A DNA stretch of 64,000 bases from positions 1 to 64,000 of the forward strand of contig NZ_JAPSIB010000004.1 in NCBI RefSeq assembly GCF_031179145.1, in the 5' to 3' direction. The notes under the pieces are model-generated. The model searched no databases. It saw only the letters and a list, made by a program, of their open reading frames with translations, and was not told the DNA's origin. The DNA is from Brevibacterium sp. Its GTDB lineage: Bacteria; Actinomycetota; Actinomycetes; Actinomycetales; Brevibacteriaceae. Below, one piece after another: positions 18,428 through 28,111 of the stretch (position 1 is its first letter; every line of letters begins with the position of its first letter). Both the position numbers and the translations under genes were made by a program.

Positions 18428-20440
18428 TCATCCCAATCGGTCCCAGAGCATCCGCTCCCTCAACGCCGGTGCCAGCACCAGCGCGGACAGCACACTGCCG
18501 GCCAACAGCACCCAAGCGCCGAAGTACGTGAACAGTTTGAGTTCCGGGGCCAGTGGCGGACCGAAGTTCGCCGCCATCATGATCACTCCCCCGAGGATCA
18601 GCGCTGCCGCAATGATGACGAGAACGAATTGCTCGACGGTCGATTTGAGCAGGTTCTTGATCATCGTGATGTCCAGTCCCTTGGTTCCAACGTCCAGGGT
18701 TCCGTCCTGAAGATGGTCAGCGATCCGTGAGAGCTGCCCAGGCAGCTGAGCCACCTGTGGAGCTGTGGTCGCCGCGTACAGAGCAAGCTCGTGCCGATCG
18801 ACGCCCAGTCCCCCGACTTCTTTGATTAAGGTGCGACCATTCTGTGTCACAAGCTGCAGCAGGTTGAGTTTCGGATCGAGCTTCATGATCGATCCCTCTA
18901 GCGTGCTAATCGCCCGGAACGCCGTTGCCACGGAGCTTGGCATGGGGAACCCGAAGTCGACCACGAAGTCGATAAGCTCACCGAACAGCGCCGCCGAAGT
19001 GGAGCCCGGCAGGCCATCTCCGTACTTGAGGAGAATCTGCCCGACCTCTCGCTGCAGTTCCCGCAGGTCTACTCCACTGGGGCTGCCGAGCAGATCGAGG
19101 ATTGCCGCTGTCGCAGCTTGAGAGTTCTGGGAATCGAAGGCCATTAGCAGCAGGGCGATCGCTCGGCGATCGCGCTTGTCGATGCGTCCTACGGCACCGA
19201 AATCGACAAGTCCCGCACGACCGGCCGACGAGATAACAATGTTGCCCGGGTGCAAGTCGGCATGGAAAATGCCCTTCCCCAGCACCTGCCGGACCACCAT
19301 GAGGAAGAGGTCCTCGGCGAGTTCTTCCCTCGCAAGCTGTGACAGATCCTCGAGTATCTCGCCGGCGTGAGAGAGAGGAACGCCCTCGACGAGATCCATG
19401 ACGAGGACGAACTGCCCCGAAAGCTCCGAATGCACTCGTGGGATCCGGATGCGGGATTCCGCGTTCAAAGTGCGACCGTTCTCATCCGCCAGTCGCAGGG
19501 CCTCAATATGAGCGAGTTCGCCACGGTAGTCGAGTTCTCCTTTGAGAGACGCGACGAAGCTGCGAGCGAGCTTGGCGATCCCGACCTTGCGGGCCCAGTC
19601 CGTCGATCGCTCGAGCCGTTCTGCGAGGGTGAGGACGATGTCGCAGTCGGCTCTGACCTGCTTGCGGATCTTCGGGCGCTGAACCTTCACGGCGACAGGG
19701 TTGCCTTCCCACGTCACCGCGCGATGAACCTGGGCGACAGACGCGGCGGCGAAGGGGACTTCGTCGAACTCAGCGAACACCTTGGCGACGGGATGTCCCC
19801 ATTGCGCTTCCAACTGTCCCTTCACCTCGGCGAAGGGCACCGGTGGAACTGCGGACTGCAGGGTGGAGAACTCCTCAACGAACTCATGCGGGATCATGTC
19901 ACCGCGGGTGGCGATGAACTGGCCGAGCTTGACGAAGGTGACGCCGGCTGCGGCCATCGCGTCACGGGTTGTGGAGGCGATCTCGCGCAGGGATACGCGC
20001 AGCGTCGGAATTCGCGGTTTGAGGTAGCGAGCGAGGCCGAAACGGATGAGTATCTTTTGGATCTGAGCGAGGCGGTTGAATCGGCGGTACCAGGTGGGGA
20101 CTTTCGGCGCCGAGCGCAGCATCGCGGTCAGAGATCCGCTGGGCAGGACGAGCTCGATGGCGAGCAAGATGAACATCTGGATGACGATGAACCAGGCGAA
20201 TAGGAGCAGGAACACCATGATCGCCGGGAAGCTCATGTCGAGGGTGGGGTAACGGCCGCTCTCGGCGATGCCGAGCATCCGGTAGGCCTGCAGGGTAATC
20301 GGCCAGATCGAGAGTCCGATCGCCAGGGACACGAGGATGTTGCGAGCCGCTCCGGTGCCGGTGAACATCATCCGGCGCACAAGGAACCCGATGATCACCG
20401 CATTGATGAGTCCCAGCCCGATGGTGTACAGAATCGTCAT
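18428..20440 (-). CDS. ABC1/AarF (UbiB) family kinase-like membrane protein
   Basis: Protein-kinase-like ATPase of 670 residues of the UbiB family, linked in other bacteria to quinone or lipid metabolism (family knowledge). Two or three membrane helices occupy residues 1-100 (YTIGLGLINAVIIGFLV, IMVFLLLFAWFIVIQMFILL). The ABC1 hallmark KLGQ is in FVKLGQFIATRGDMIP, the catalytic-loop motif is FHADLHPGNIVIS and the metal-binding DFG is in LVDFGAVGRIDKRD. Two C-terminal helices follow (FVLVIIAAALILGGVIMMAA, FGAWVLLAGSVLSALVLA). It lies alone between the type III RM operon and the Gabija-like pair and looks like core-genome sequence. Confidence 0.92.
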   Translation of the reverse strand: MTILYTIGLGLINAVIIGFLVRRMMFTGTGAARNILVSLAIGLSIWPITLQAYRMLGIAESGRYPTLDMSFPAIMVFLLLFAWFIVIQMFILLAIELVLPSGSLTAMLRSAPKVPTWYRRFNRLAQIQKILIRFGLARYLKPRIPTLRVSLREIASTTRDAMAAAGVTFVKLGQFIATRGDMIPHEFVEEFSTLQSAVPPVPFAEVKGQLEAQWGHPVAKVFAEFDEVPFAAASVAQVHRAVTWEGNPVAVKVQRPKIRKQVRADCDIVLTLAERLERSTDWARKVGIAKLARSFVASLKGELDYRGELAHIEALRLADENGRTLNAESRIRIPRVHSELSGQFVLVMDLVEGVPLSHAGEILEDLSQLAREELAEDLFLMVVRQVLGKGIFHADLHPGNIVISSAGRAGLVDFGAVGRIDKRDRRAIALLLMAFDSQNSQAATAAILDLLGSPSGVDLRELQREVGQILLKYGDGLPGSTSAALFGELIDFVVDFGFPMPSSVATAFRAISTLEGSIMKLDPKLNLLQLVTQNGRTLIKEVGGLGVDRHELALYAATTAPQVAQLPGQLSRIADHLQDGTLDVGTKGLDITMIKNLLKSTVEQFVLVIIAAALILGGVIMMAANFGPPLAPELKLFTYFGAWVLLAGSVLSALVLAPALRERMLWDRLG

Positions 20441-20672
20441 CCGTGCTCCCTTCTCCTCAACGTGTCCAGCCTAGTTGATCGGGGACTGGGGTGGGACTGA
20501 GAGTCAGAAGGGTGCGGTACTTACCTACCGCAAGTTCCGCGACCTGGTTGCCCACGAACGACAGCTCGAACCTACAACGTCAGGGAGACGCGCGACCTAA
20601 AACGAGCGCCGCCTTAAGAATAAGAACAAACGATAGTTCCCATGACAGGATGAGGCGTCGCGACCTATTTCA

Positions 20673-22535
20673 TCAGCCAACTGCCAAGACGTTTCCAACA
20701 CCAAACCACTCTTCCGCCGTCGCCAATGTCGCGAGGGTCGGTTTGTGAACGTACACGAGGAGATTTTCCTTGGCGCGACTGCATGTGACATAAAGCATCA
20801 TCCGGGATCTAGATTCGATCGAACCATCGCTATCAGGCGCGGCCATAAGTTTCTCGAAATTGTACATGTTCCATCCGCCGTTATCGAGCGATACAAAGAT
20901 ATTATCCCATTCCGAACCCTTGACACCGTGTTGAGTCGAGTAAGGCGAATGATCCTCAACGTATTCGTATAGACGCGCGATCTCCTCGAACGGCACTTCA
21001 CACACTCGCGCAAACCGATAAGGGTGCTTCTCCTGAAAACGCACAACAGCGTCCTTACGGGTCACCAGTCCTGAGAAGTCAGCGTATTCGATCACCTCAC
21101 CGATAAGAGCACAATTCATTTCCTCGAGATGTTCAAGACTAGTTGCAATACGTCTCCGCTCCGCGATGCTCGTCAGGGATGTATCTAGGGCCCTGATTAC
21201 CGCGTTGAACTTGCCATCCCGGTAAAGAGACCTCAGCTTCTCGATACTAACTAGATGATTGATCAGCGCATCCCGCTTTTGACCACGGTCACGGTCATCG
21301 AGATCGGAGACCTTCTTAGTGCCGAGTAGCTTATCCGAATTGCTAGATGTAGCCACCAAGTCGTGGAATGAGTAACTCGAAGCAAACGGCAAGAGGTGAG
21401 GATCCGCCTCAAAGGCTTTTTGAACTATCGGAGTCATTGTGGCATTTTGCTGATTGTCTTCGAGCACCTTACCGAAACTCACCCCGTCTTCGACTAGGAT
21501 ACCTTTACTAGCAAGCCTATCGCGAACCTTCTTAGCATACTCGACCGCACGATCTTTGTCGTATATCTCCATAAGCCGAGGAAACCTATTCTCACGAGCA
21601 ATGGCGGACTTACCAAGATAGAGAATCTTCAAGTCCTGCGAGGCGAAACTCCAACCCCTGCAAATCGGCAGCTGCTTTAGGCTGGCAGTATCAAGTTCAT
21701 CTTTCTCAGTGTAAATAAATCGCGCGGAACCTTCCTTACCAAAATTGGGCGCGTTCCGGTCTTTTGCCTGGACTTGCTTCAATCCATCAGTACGCAGATT
21801 ATTAATGACCCGAATGACCGAAGCAGGATTCCGCCGGTTTTGCTTTTTAGTGATTAGATTCAGTCGACCGTTCTCCTTGGCACATGCGATTAATTCTTTG
21901 CTAGCCCCACCTTCGTGAATAGCTTGTTCGCCATCGCCGAAGAACCCAATCCTCAGGCTTCGTTGCGTTGGCTCCGGAAGAACTTCCAGCAGTATCTTCA
22001 ACACGTCTACAGGCGTGTCTTGATACTCATCGACGAGAAGATAGTCATATCTATCTGCAAGAATTTTCGAAAGCGTTGGGTGCTCCGCGAAGAGGAACAG
22101 AGCCACCTTGAGTACTTCTGCGTGGGAGATCTCCCCCTCTGCGAGGTTCAGCCATTCCTTGTAACTAATCGGCCTTTTCCAGAGATGTGTATCGATGGGG
22201 GCGTCAAGGGTAGATTTCATCGCACCTTCACCCACAAGAGCTACCAACGCTTCGCGAATATTCTTCTGATAGCGAGAAATCAACGACCAGAGGAACTCGT
22301 GAATTGTGGAGACCTGCAGACTTGGAGTCGGAAAGCGGTTTCGAATTTCATTCACAGCAACGTTAGTGTAGGTCACACAGACAACTCTGGCTTGTGGAGT
22401 TTCAGCGTATATCTCTTCAAGGAAGCCCTGCATAGAGTAGGTCTTGCCACTGCCTGCACCGCCCGTCATCAGGAAGTCGCGACCAGCCCGAGCATGAACG
22501 AGAGCTTCAAGTACCTCACACTCAACGGCACCCAT
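20673..22535 (-). CDS. gajB: UvrD/PcrA-like helicase, GajB-like
   Basis: Superfamily 1 helicase of 620 residues. Walker A GGAGSGKT (25-32), motif Ia TYTNVAVNEI (55-64), motif II DEYQDT (169-174), motif V-like HGVKGSEWDNIFVSL and C-terminal motif VI YVTCSRAKENLLVYV. Its ATG overlaps the last base of the upstream OLD-family nuclease gene (TAATG), the standard GajA-GajB arrangement of Gabija anti-phage systems. It is longer than the type-specimen GajB. In Gabija this subunit is thought to respond to DNA ends and activate the GajA nuclease (family knowledge). The coding sequence is AT-richer than its neighbours. No terminator is evident in the 232-base gap downstream. Confidence 0.85.
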   Translation of the reverse strand: MGAVECEVLEALVHARAGRDFLMTGGAGSGKTYSMQGFLEEIYAETPQARVVCVTYTNVAVNEIRNRFPTPSLQVSTIHEFLWSLISRYQKNIREALVALVGEGAMKSTLDAPIDTHLWKRPISYKEWLNLAEGEISHAEVLKVALFLFAEHPTLSKILADRYDYLLVDEYQDTPVDVLKILLEVLPEPTQRSLRIGFFGDGEQAIHEGGASKELIACAKENGRLNLITKKQNRRNPASVIRVINNLRTDGLKQVQAKDRNAPNFGKEGSARFIYTEKDELDTASLKQLPICRGWSFASQDLKILYLGKSAIARENRFPRLMEIYDKDRAVEYAKKVRDRLASKGILVEDGVSFGKVLEDNQQNATMTPIVQKAFEADPHLLPFASSYSFHDLVATSSNSDKLLGTKKVSDLDDRDRGQKRDALINHLVSIEKLRSLYRDGKFNAVIRALDTSLTSIAERRRIATSLEHLEEMNCALIGEVIEYADFSGLVTRKDAVVRFQEKHPYRFARVCEVPFEEIARLYEYVEDHSPYSTQHGVKGSEWDNIFVSLDNGGWNMYNFEKLMAAPDSDGSIESRSRMMLYVTCSRAKENLLVYVHKPTLATLATAEEWFGVGNVLAVG

Positions 22536-24643
22536 TAGGCATCCCTCAGCCAGAGAAGGCCCTCAGATATGTACGACGGAATCTTCCAGCCGGTACTAGT
22601 TTCATTCGAGCCAGTTTCGGCGTAAATAACATCCAGTGCGAAGTGAGTCTTCTTGCTTATACAGTTCTCCGCGAGCTCATACGCAGTTCTCGATGGATCG
22701 GAGAATAGTGCGGTGTTCTTGAGTCCTCTGAACGATTCTAGGTGATCCACAATGAACTGACGATTTATGTGAATGAATGCGTCCTCGTAGCTACGTGCCT
22801 CGTATCCCGCCTCCGGAGTCTGATAAGCGACAAATAGGAAGGGGGCTTCTGCTGCAATTTCCCAGACGCCATTCTTCTTTGAAAGTTGCTTTTCCGCCCT
22901 GGCGCGACTGCGAAGTCCCTGCAGATCCCCTTCGTCATCCAATCTGGACTTACTGAGTCGAAAGTAGTACTTGAGTGCCCCGTTAGTAGTATGAGTCCCA
23001 CTCGTCACAGCCACACCCGCCGTGCGCTTCTTTCCCTTTTCCCCCGTTAATACAACGGCACTGTCTATGTCCGTGATTATGAGCGCTTTGAGGCCAGTAA
23101 ATTCGAGGAAGTTATCGAAAACTTGCGAGTGAGCTCCGACTTCGACGACCGAAATGTTCTGAGACCCCAAAGGCGATTCGCAGTCGAGGTCACCTTCGTC
23201 AATTTTTCGCATCATCGCGCGCATAAGGATTCGCTCTGTATCGCCCTCGATGAGCACCGCTTTGTCAGCAAAGAATAGTTCCGCCCTTGTAAGGGTCAGG
23301 TACTGCTTAAGGAAGTGGTACTGCTTCGGATCATTTGAGTACTTTTCTTCAAGATCAGTCATGTTTCTTGCTTCGACGTGGTCGTCGATGCGGCGAAAAT
23401 ACTTTATATCAGCGAAATCGCTCTCCGATGTAATGTGCGATGAATGCGTTGTTAGAACTGTCTGTAGCTGTAACGCATGATTCTTTTTGTTTTCCTTAAG
23501 GAGCGCCTTGACCTGTTTAATGAAAATGTACTGAAGTTGCGGATGCGTGTGCGCCTCAGGTTCTTCAATAACCAATAGATTGATATCTGCAGTGCCCGCC
23601 TCGGTAGCCGTTCGCATACGCAGTACTCGAATTTCAATCTCCATAACAATGGCGATGAGGTTAAGGTATCCGAGCCCGTTGTGGTCCTCCGGAAGCAGAG
23701 AGTCCGGGTCCCCGTACTTGACCGTAGTACTGTCATTCAAGAGGGTTTCTGGCTGGATATTCGAGAGAATATGAATGTCTCCAGTGAGTCCGGCCTTCGC
23801 CCCGAACAGCTTGACCTTCTGCATCACGTCTTTGAAAACGCTCGCATAGGTCTCCGAAAACTTCCGGTCCGTGAAAGCGGCTTGCGCGGCCAATTGTATG
23901 AAACCTTCGCTGGCTTCGTTTCCACCAGTGTGATCGTTAAAATACTGACTCGAAAGTCGGGAAAGAGCCCGGCCTGAATTCTTTCCTCCTTTGCCTGCAT
24001 CTCGATTTTCCACGGATCTCCTTGCGCTTACGTACTCGAGGTTCAGCACGCGACGGATGAGACGCTGGTCGTTTGTGAGGTCGAGAATGTTGCTTGCGTC
24101 TTCTGGATCAAACGACACAACATTTCGAATCAAATATCCCTGGAGGTTCTTGGACAAAAAGCGGTGAGCCTCATCTCGTCTATCGACGGCAGTGATTTTG
24201 TTATTCAACGCCCTGTCTATCGAAGCCAAGCTGCTGGCAAAATCCGCATGAAGCAACCCGAATTGTTCTGGGGAGATTTCGCTCCTGAACCGAAGGTGCA
24301 CGGTGCGTGCTTCTGGCGACAGATTAACCATCAGGCTAGATAAGTTTCGCAGATTGTCAGTTTCGTCGTATTGGATCTCTACGGTAAGCGCAATACTGAG
24401 ATCCACTTCCGGATAACAAGCTTCTTCGGTCATAAGTGCCGACACCAGCGTTTTCTGGGTAGCGATCGAGAAGTCTTCGAATACGTAAGATTGTGACCCC
24501 GCAAGTGAGGCAATCAGGACGTTCAGGAGAGACGTTTTGCCGGTGTTGTTTTTGCCAATGATAAGCGAGAGGTCGTCTCGTAGATCTAGTTGGAAGTTAC
24601 TCAGCAGACGGTACCCATCCACGCTAACCCTGGCAATTTTCAA
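22535..24643 (-). CDS. gajA: OLD-family ATPase/TOPRIM nuclease, GajA-like
   Basis: Class 2 OLD endonuclease of 702 residues. ABC-ATPase part: Walker A GKNNTGKTS (30-38), Walker B LLVIEEPEAH (356-365) and H-loop LTTHSSH (397-403). C-terminal TOPRIM nuclease: Glu466 in AVLIEGDTERIL and the DID triad 525-527 in LIITDIDSAV. Start codon is TTG at 24643 (no ATG fits), with GGAG 8 bases before it. The next gene is a UvrD-like helicase overlapping by one base, which defines class 2 OLD/Gabija. A -10-like TATACT lies at 24697-24692. AT-rich composition suggests horizontal gain. Confidence 0.85.
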   Translation of the reverse strand: MKIARVSVDGYRLLSNFQLDLRDDLSLIIGKNNTGKTSLLNVLIASLAGSQSYVFEDFSIATQKTLVSALMTEEACYPEVDLSIALTVEIQYDETDNLRNLSSLMVNLSPEARTVHLRFRSEISPEQFGLLHADFASSLASIDRALNNKITAVDRRDEAHRFLSKNLQGYLIRNVVSFDPEDASNILDLTNDQRLIRRVLNLEYVSARRSVENRDAGKGGKNSGRALSRLSSQYFNDHTGGNEASEGFIQLAAQAAFTDRKFSETYASVFKDVMQKVKLFGAKAGLTGDIHILSNIQPETLLNDSTTVKYGDPDSLLPEDHNGLGYLNLIAIVMEIEIRVLRMRTATEAGTADINLLVIEEPEAHTHPQLQYIFIKQVKALLKENKKNHALQLQTVLTTHSSHITSESDFADIKYFRRIDDHVEARNMTDLEEKYSNDPKQYHFLKQYLTLTRAELFFADKAVLIEGDTERILMRAMMRKIDEGDLDCESPLGSQNISVVEVGAHSQVFDNFLEFTGLKALIITDIDSAVVLTGEKGKKRTAGVAVTSGTHTTNGALKYYFRLSKSRLDDEGDLQGLRSRARAEKQLSKKNGVWEIAAEAPFLFVAYQTPEAGYEARSYEDAFIHINRQFIVDHLESFRGLKNTALFSDPSRTAYELAENCISKKTHFALDVIYAETGSNETSTGWKIPSYISEGLLWLRDA

Positions 24644-25032
24644 TTACTTTCTCCTACTCAGTACCTTGTGCCTGCTTATGACGTTGCCTATAGTATAGTC
24701 GATGTTGTCGGAATTTCGGACTATCTTGGCAGTTCGAATTGATCCGGTAGCCCCGGCCGAGTCCGAGACCTTGACGTGAGCTGTCGCGAACGAGCTTGCC
24801 CAATGCCATGGCTGTGGCGGTGAGCTCGCTGAACTCGGCGGCGAGCCCAAGGGCAATAAGGAACAGGTTGGCCTTGTAGAGGCGAGGTGACGTCGACCTG
24901 GGCGCCGGTTACAATCAGGAATGGTTGTATTCGAGAACCAAAGGCCCCATCCTGTTAGAGGTCGAGACCGAATGCCCGGCCGCGCTGTCGTCGGGGGTGT
25001 AGCCCACATAGGAAATCAAAGCGGAACAGGCT
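24644..25032 (-). other. Non-coding gap with possible decayed coding remnant
   Basis: There is no intact gene between gajA and pabC. On the minus strand, about 24880-24740, one frame reads LYKANLFLIALGLAAEFSEL and continues TATAMALGKLVRDSSRQGLG, preceded in another frame by QPFLIVTGAQVDVTSP. The protein-like quality and the frame change suggest a degraded gene of unknown family. The gajA promoter is expected at about 24690-24720. Confidence 0.3.
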
Positions 25033-25854
25033 CTATGAAGGCCCTCTACTGTTGAGGGGGTAGAACCTGGAGCGAATGGCTTCCGTCTCCAGCCGACGTT
25101 GCCAGGTGCGGATCCTCGACCGCTGAGCGATTGCGGTGGCCGTAGAGTTGTCGCCGCTAAGTTGCGCAACCGCACGGAGGCCGTGAAGTGCATTCGATGT
25201 CCATATTTCGGCCCTACATAGTTCGGGGACTCGGATGAGCTTCTGGGCCGTCGGCAATCCCTGAGATCTTGCCGCGGTGAGCATATGATGCGCTGTCGTC
25301 CCGGGGAGGATCGGCAAAGTCGGGTCGGGGAAGCAGAGGGTGTCACCTTCCCACCACAGGAGACTCGATGTCCCGGTCTCGAGGACGTGGCCTTCGGCGT
25401 CGTAGAGCAGGACGTCGTCGCAGTCGTGCTTGTCCTTGGCTTCTTGTCGCAGTTCGTTGAGCAGCGGGATATCGGGGCCTTTGATTCGCGGGTTCTTCCG
25501 TGGATCAGGGAACGGTGGGATCCAGAGTTTCATCTCGCGAGTGCGTAGGGGTGCTGGGCGAAGACGGAAAACGAGAGCCGGAGTTACACCAGAGGCGCCA
25601 GGTGCCACGAACTCCACTCTCGGGAACCACTCCCCCTCCTCTGGGACGAGCGCGACCAACTGGTGCCAGAAGTCGTCCGTTTCCGGCACTGGCAAACCGA
25701 GTTCACGGGCGCTGCGGGTGAAGCGATCCCGGTGCGGGTCGAGGCTCAGCGATTTGCCGTTGTCGACGAGCCAGGAGTCCGCCACCAGCAGCGGACCGTC
25801 GATCTCAGTTGGCTCGAAGCATGATTCGCGAGCGTTCCAGATCCAAGCGGTCAT
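25033..25854 (-). CDS. pabC: Aminodeoxychorismate lyase (class IV PLP enzyme)
   Basis: Converts 4-amino-4-deoxychorismate to p-aminobenzoate and pyruvate for folate synthesis. The fold-type IV aminotransferase pattern is visible: RIKGPDIPLLNELRQEAK with the likely Schiff-base Lys, DDVLLYDAEGHVLETGTSSL with the conserved Glu near the PLP nitrogen, and LPGTTAHHML for phosphate binding. The 273 residues have the normal length. It overlaps the pabA-pabB fusion by 4 bases (ATGA), so the two are coupled. D-amino-acid or branched-chain aminotransferase activity is possible for the fold, but context decides for PabC. Confidence 0.87.
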   Translation of the reverse strand: MTAWIWNARESCFEPTEIDGPLLVADSWLVDNGKSLSLDPHRDRFTRSARELGLPVPETDDFWHQLVALVPEEGEWFPRVEFVAPGASGVTPALVFRLRPAPLRTREMKLWIPPFPDPRKNPRIKGPDIPLLNELRQEAKDKHDCDDVLLYDAEGHVLETGTSSLLWWEGDTLCFPDPTLPILPGTTAHHMLTAARSQGLPTAQKLIRVPELCRAEIWTSNALHGLRAVAQLSGDNSTATAIAQRSRIRTWQRRLETEAIRSRFYPLNSRGPS

Positions 25855-28082
25855 GATGGCGTCACTGGTTCGGCTGATCGCCCTGGGAACTCAGCCTCGC
25901 CCAGCAATCGGAGGAGGGGGCGGGCCTTGACGATGGTCTCCTCGTATTCCGCGACCGGATCGGAGAGTGCGACGATAGCTCCGCCAACGCCATAGCGAAG
26001 CTTGCCGTCTCCGATAGTTGCCGTGCGGATGAGCACACTGAGATCAACGGCTCCGTTCAGCGAGAAGTACCCAATGACACCGCTGTAGACACCGCGGGGC
26101 CCGTCCTCGAGCTCGTCGATGATCGACATCGTCCTCAGTTTCGGCGCACCGGTCATCGATCCCGGTGGAAAGGCTGCTCTGATGCAGTCGACTGGGCTCG
26201 ACTTGTCATCGAGTTGCGAACTCACGGTCGAGACCAATTGATGCACGGTCGCGTACGTTTCAATGCCGAAGAGAGTGTCCACCTTCACTGAACCGAGTCG
26301 CGCGGTCCGGCCCAGGTCGTGCCGGACAAGGTCGACGATCATCAGGTTCTCCGACCGGTCCTTCTCGGACGAAACCATGTCACTGATGAGGGCTTCGTCC
26401 TCGGCCGGCGTGGCTCCGCGCGGACGCGTTCCCTTGATCGGCTTCGATTCGACCCGACCTTCAGCTGAGATTCGGACGAACCTCTCCGGCGAGGTGCTGA
26501 GCACGCTGACCTCAGGGCTGGTGAGGAATGCACCGAACGGGGTCGGATTGTCAGTTCGCAATTGCCGGTATGTGGCGAGGGGGCCCTTCGTCCAGGGCGT
26601 CTCCAGCATGGTCGTCAGACAGACTTCGTACGTCTCGCCATCGGTGATGAGCTGCTGGGCCTGATCGATGCGGTCCAGGTACTCGGCTCGTGGGTGTCGC
26701 ACTGTCAAAAGTTGAGAGGAAGGCTCGTCCTCCAGGACGTCGAGCGTAGAGATGTCCGGCTTCAGCTCGGCGCCCTCTGAGTCCTGGCTCGGCAAAGGCG
26801 CTCGTGCCGAGTCGTAGCTCGGTGAGGGCGTGTGTTCGTTCCCCGACTTATCGATTGCGCCGGCCACCGAGTCGAACCAAGCCTGGCAGTCGTCCTCTCC
26901 CACTCCATCTCCACTGAGCGCCAGGAGGTAAACAGTATCCGTCTCGTGGTCCACGACGAGCGCACGATCGAGGAACATCATCAGCGCATCTGGCCGATCC
27001 GACACGTGTTTGAGCGGCGAACCGACCTCGGCTTTGAGCTCGTATCCGAGATACCCGACCCATCCGAGGCGGAACTCGAAAGGCAGCTCAGGCGTCGCCT
27101 CGGCGAGGGTGAGGTGGGTCGAGGCCATGTCTACATTGAGCCAGTCGAAGAAGCCGGAATCAATGGTTTCGGTGCCAGTTGCAGTCGTGATCGCGACGGT
27201 ACCGGCAGCGACGTCTGCGCGAGCGACACGGCTCAGCGGGCCGGTTGGGGCTCCCATGATCGAGAAGCGGGACGAAGCGTGACCGGGCAGGTTGCCGTCG
27301 AGCCAGACCGCTGTCTCCTCACCGGCAAAGAGAGCACCGAACAGAGTCTCGCTCGTTGTCGTGAGAGGCAGCCGACGCGCATGGAGGACCAGCCGACGAA
27401 CGTGGGTCGAACGGCGCTCGTCAGTCGTCTCGGCAGGAACCGATACTCCAGCACAACTGACACTCGGCACAACTCCATGCTCCGCCTGCCACTTCCTGGT
27501 CAGGTCGGCGAAGTTCCGGACAAGGTCCATCCCGTGTTCGGTGGAGATCGATTCGGGGTGGAACTGCACACCCCACTGGGGACGGGTCCGGTGACGCAGT
27601 CCCATGACGATGCCGTCACGAGTCTCCGCAGTGACCTCGAGCTGGGCGGGCACCTCGGTGACGGTGAGCGAGTGGTAGCGGACGACGTTCAGCGGTGACG
27701 TCAGGCCGGCGAAGAGGTCCTGTCCGGTGTGTTCGATCGCCGAGACCCGCCCGTGCATGGGCGTGGGCGCATGGTCGACGGTTCCTCCACCGCCTGCGGC
27801 CATGCCCTGGTGGCCGAGGCAGATCCCGAGGACGGGGATCTGAGCCAGGGCGAGCACCTCGGCGCAGATCCCGAAATCCTCACTCTTCTCGGGAGCACCG
27901 GGACCCGGGGAGATCACCACATTGTCGAACGACTCGAGCACGGACACATCCCACTGGTCCCAGTCGTTGGACACGACGACGGGTTCGCAGCCGTTCACCT
28001 CGGCGAGGTAGTGGAAGAGGTTGAACGTGAAGGAATCGTAGTTGTCGACCAGCAGCGTGCGCAGCGGCGAGTCACCCGTCAT
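25851..28082 (-). CDS. pabB: Fused aminodeoxychorismate synthase (PabA-PabB)
   Basis: Single 743-residue chain. Residues 1-200 are a class I glutamine amidotransferase with Cys88 in VLGICLGHQG and His175-Pro-Glu177 in WGVQFHPES. Residues about 225-740 are a chorismate-utilising synthase with SPERFVRI, ESKPIKGTRPRG and PPGSMTGAPKLRTMSII. The Lys of PIKGT is the PabB hallmark (anthranilate synthase has Ala there), so aminodeoxychorismate rather than anthranilate is the expected product. Such fusions are common in actinobacteria. It heads the two-gene pabB-pabC unit. Confidence 0.93.
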   Translation of the reverse strand: MTGDSPLRTLLVDNYDSFTFNLFHYLAEVNGCEPVVVSNDWDQWDVSVLESFDNVVISPGPGAPEKSEDFGICAEVLALAQIPVLGICLGHQGMAAGGGGTVDHAPTPMHGRVSAIEHTGQDLFAGLTSPLNVVRYHSLTVTEVPAQLEVTAETRDGIVMGLRHRTRPQWGVQFHPESISTEHGMDLVRNFADLTRKWQAEHGVVPSVSCAGVSVPAETTDERRSTHVRRLVLHARRLPLTTTSETLFGALFAGEETAVWLDGNLPGHASSRFSIMGAPTGPLSRVARADVAAGTVAITTATGTETIDSGFFDWLNVDMASTHLTLAEATPELPFEFRLGWVGYLGYELKAEVGSPLKHVSDRPDALMMFLDRALVVDHETDTVYLLALSGDGVGEDDCQAWFDSVAGAIDKSGNEHTPSPSYDSARAPLPSQDSEGAELKPDISTLDVLEDEPSSQLLTVRHPRAEYLDRIDQAQQLITDGETYEVCLTTMLETPWTKGPLATYRQLRTDNPTPFGAFLTSPEVSVLSTSPERFVRISAEGRVESKPIKGTRPRGATPAEDEALISDMVSSEKDRSENLMIVDLVRHDLGRTARLGSVKVDTLFGIETYATVHQLVSTVSSQLDDKSSPVDCIRAAFPPGSMTGAPKLRTMSIIDELEDGPRGVYSGVIGYFSLNGAVDLSVLIRTATIGDGKLRYGVGGAIVALSDPVAEYEETIVKARPLLRLLGEAEFPGRSAEPVTPS

Positions 28083-28111
28083 GGTCTGTCGGCACCGTTC
28101 CAGTCAGACCA

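Noticed and set aside
25851..28082. Anthranilate synthase (TrpE-TrpG fusion) for the pabA-pabB gene
   Set aside because: The PIKGT motif with Lys and the overlap with pabC favour aminodeoxychorismate synthase.
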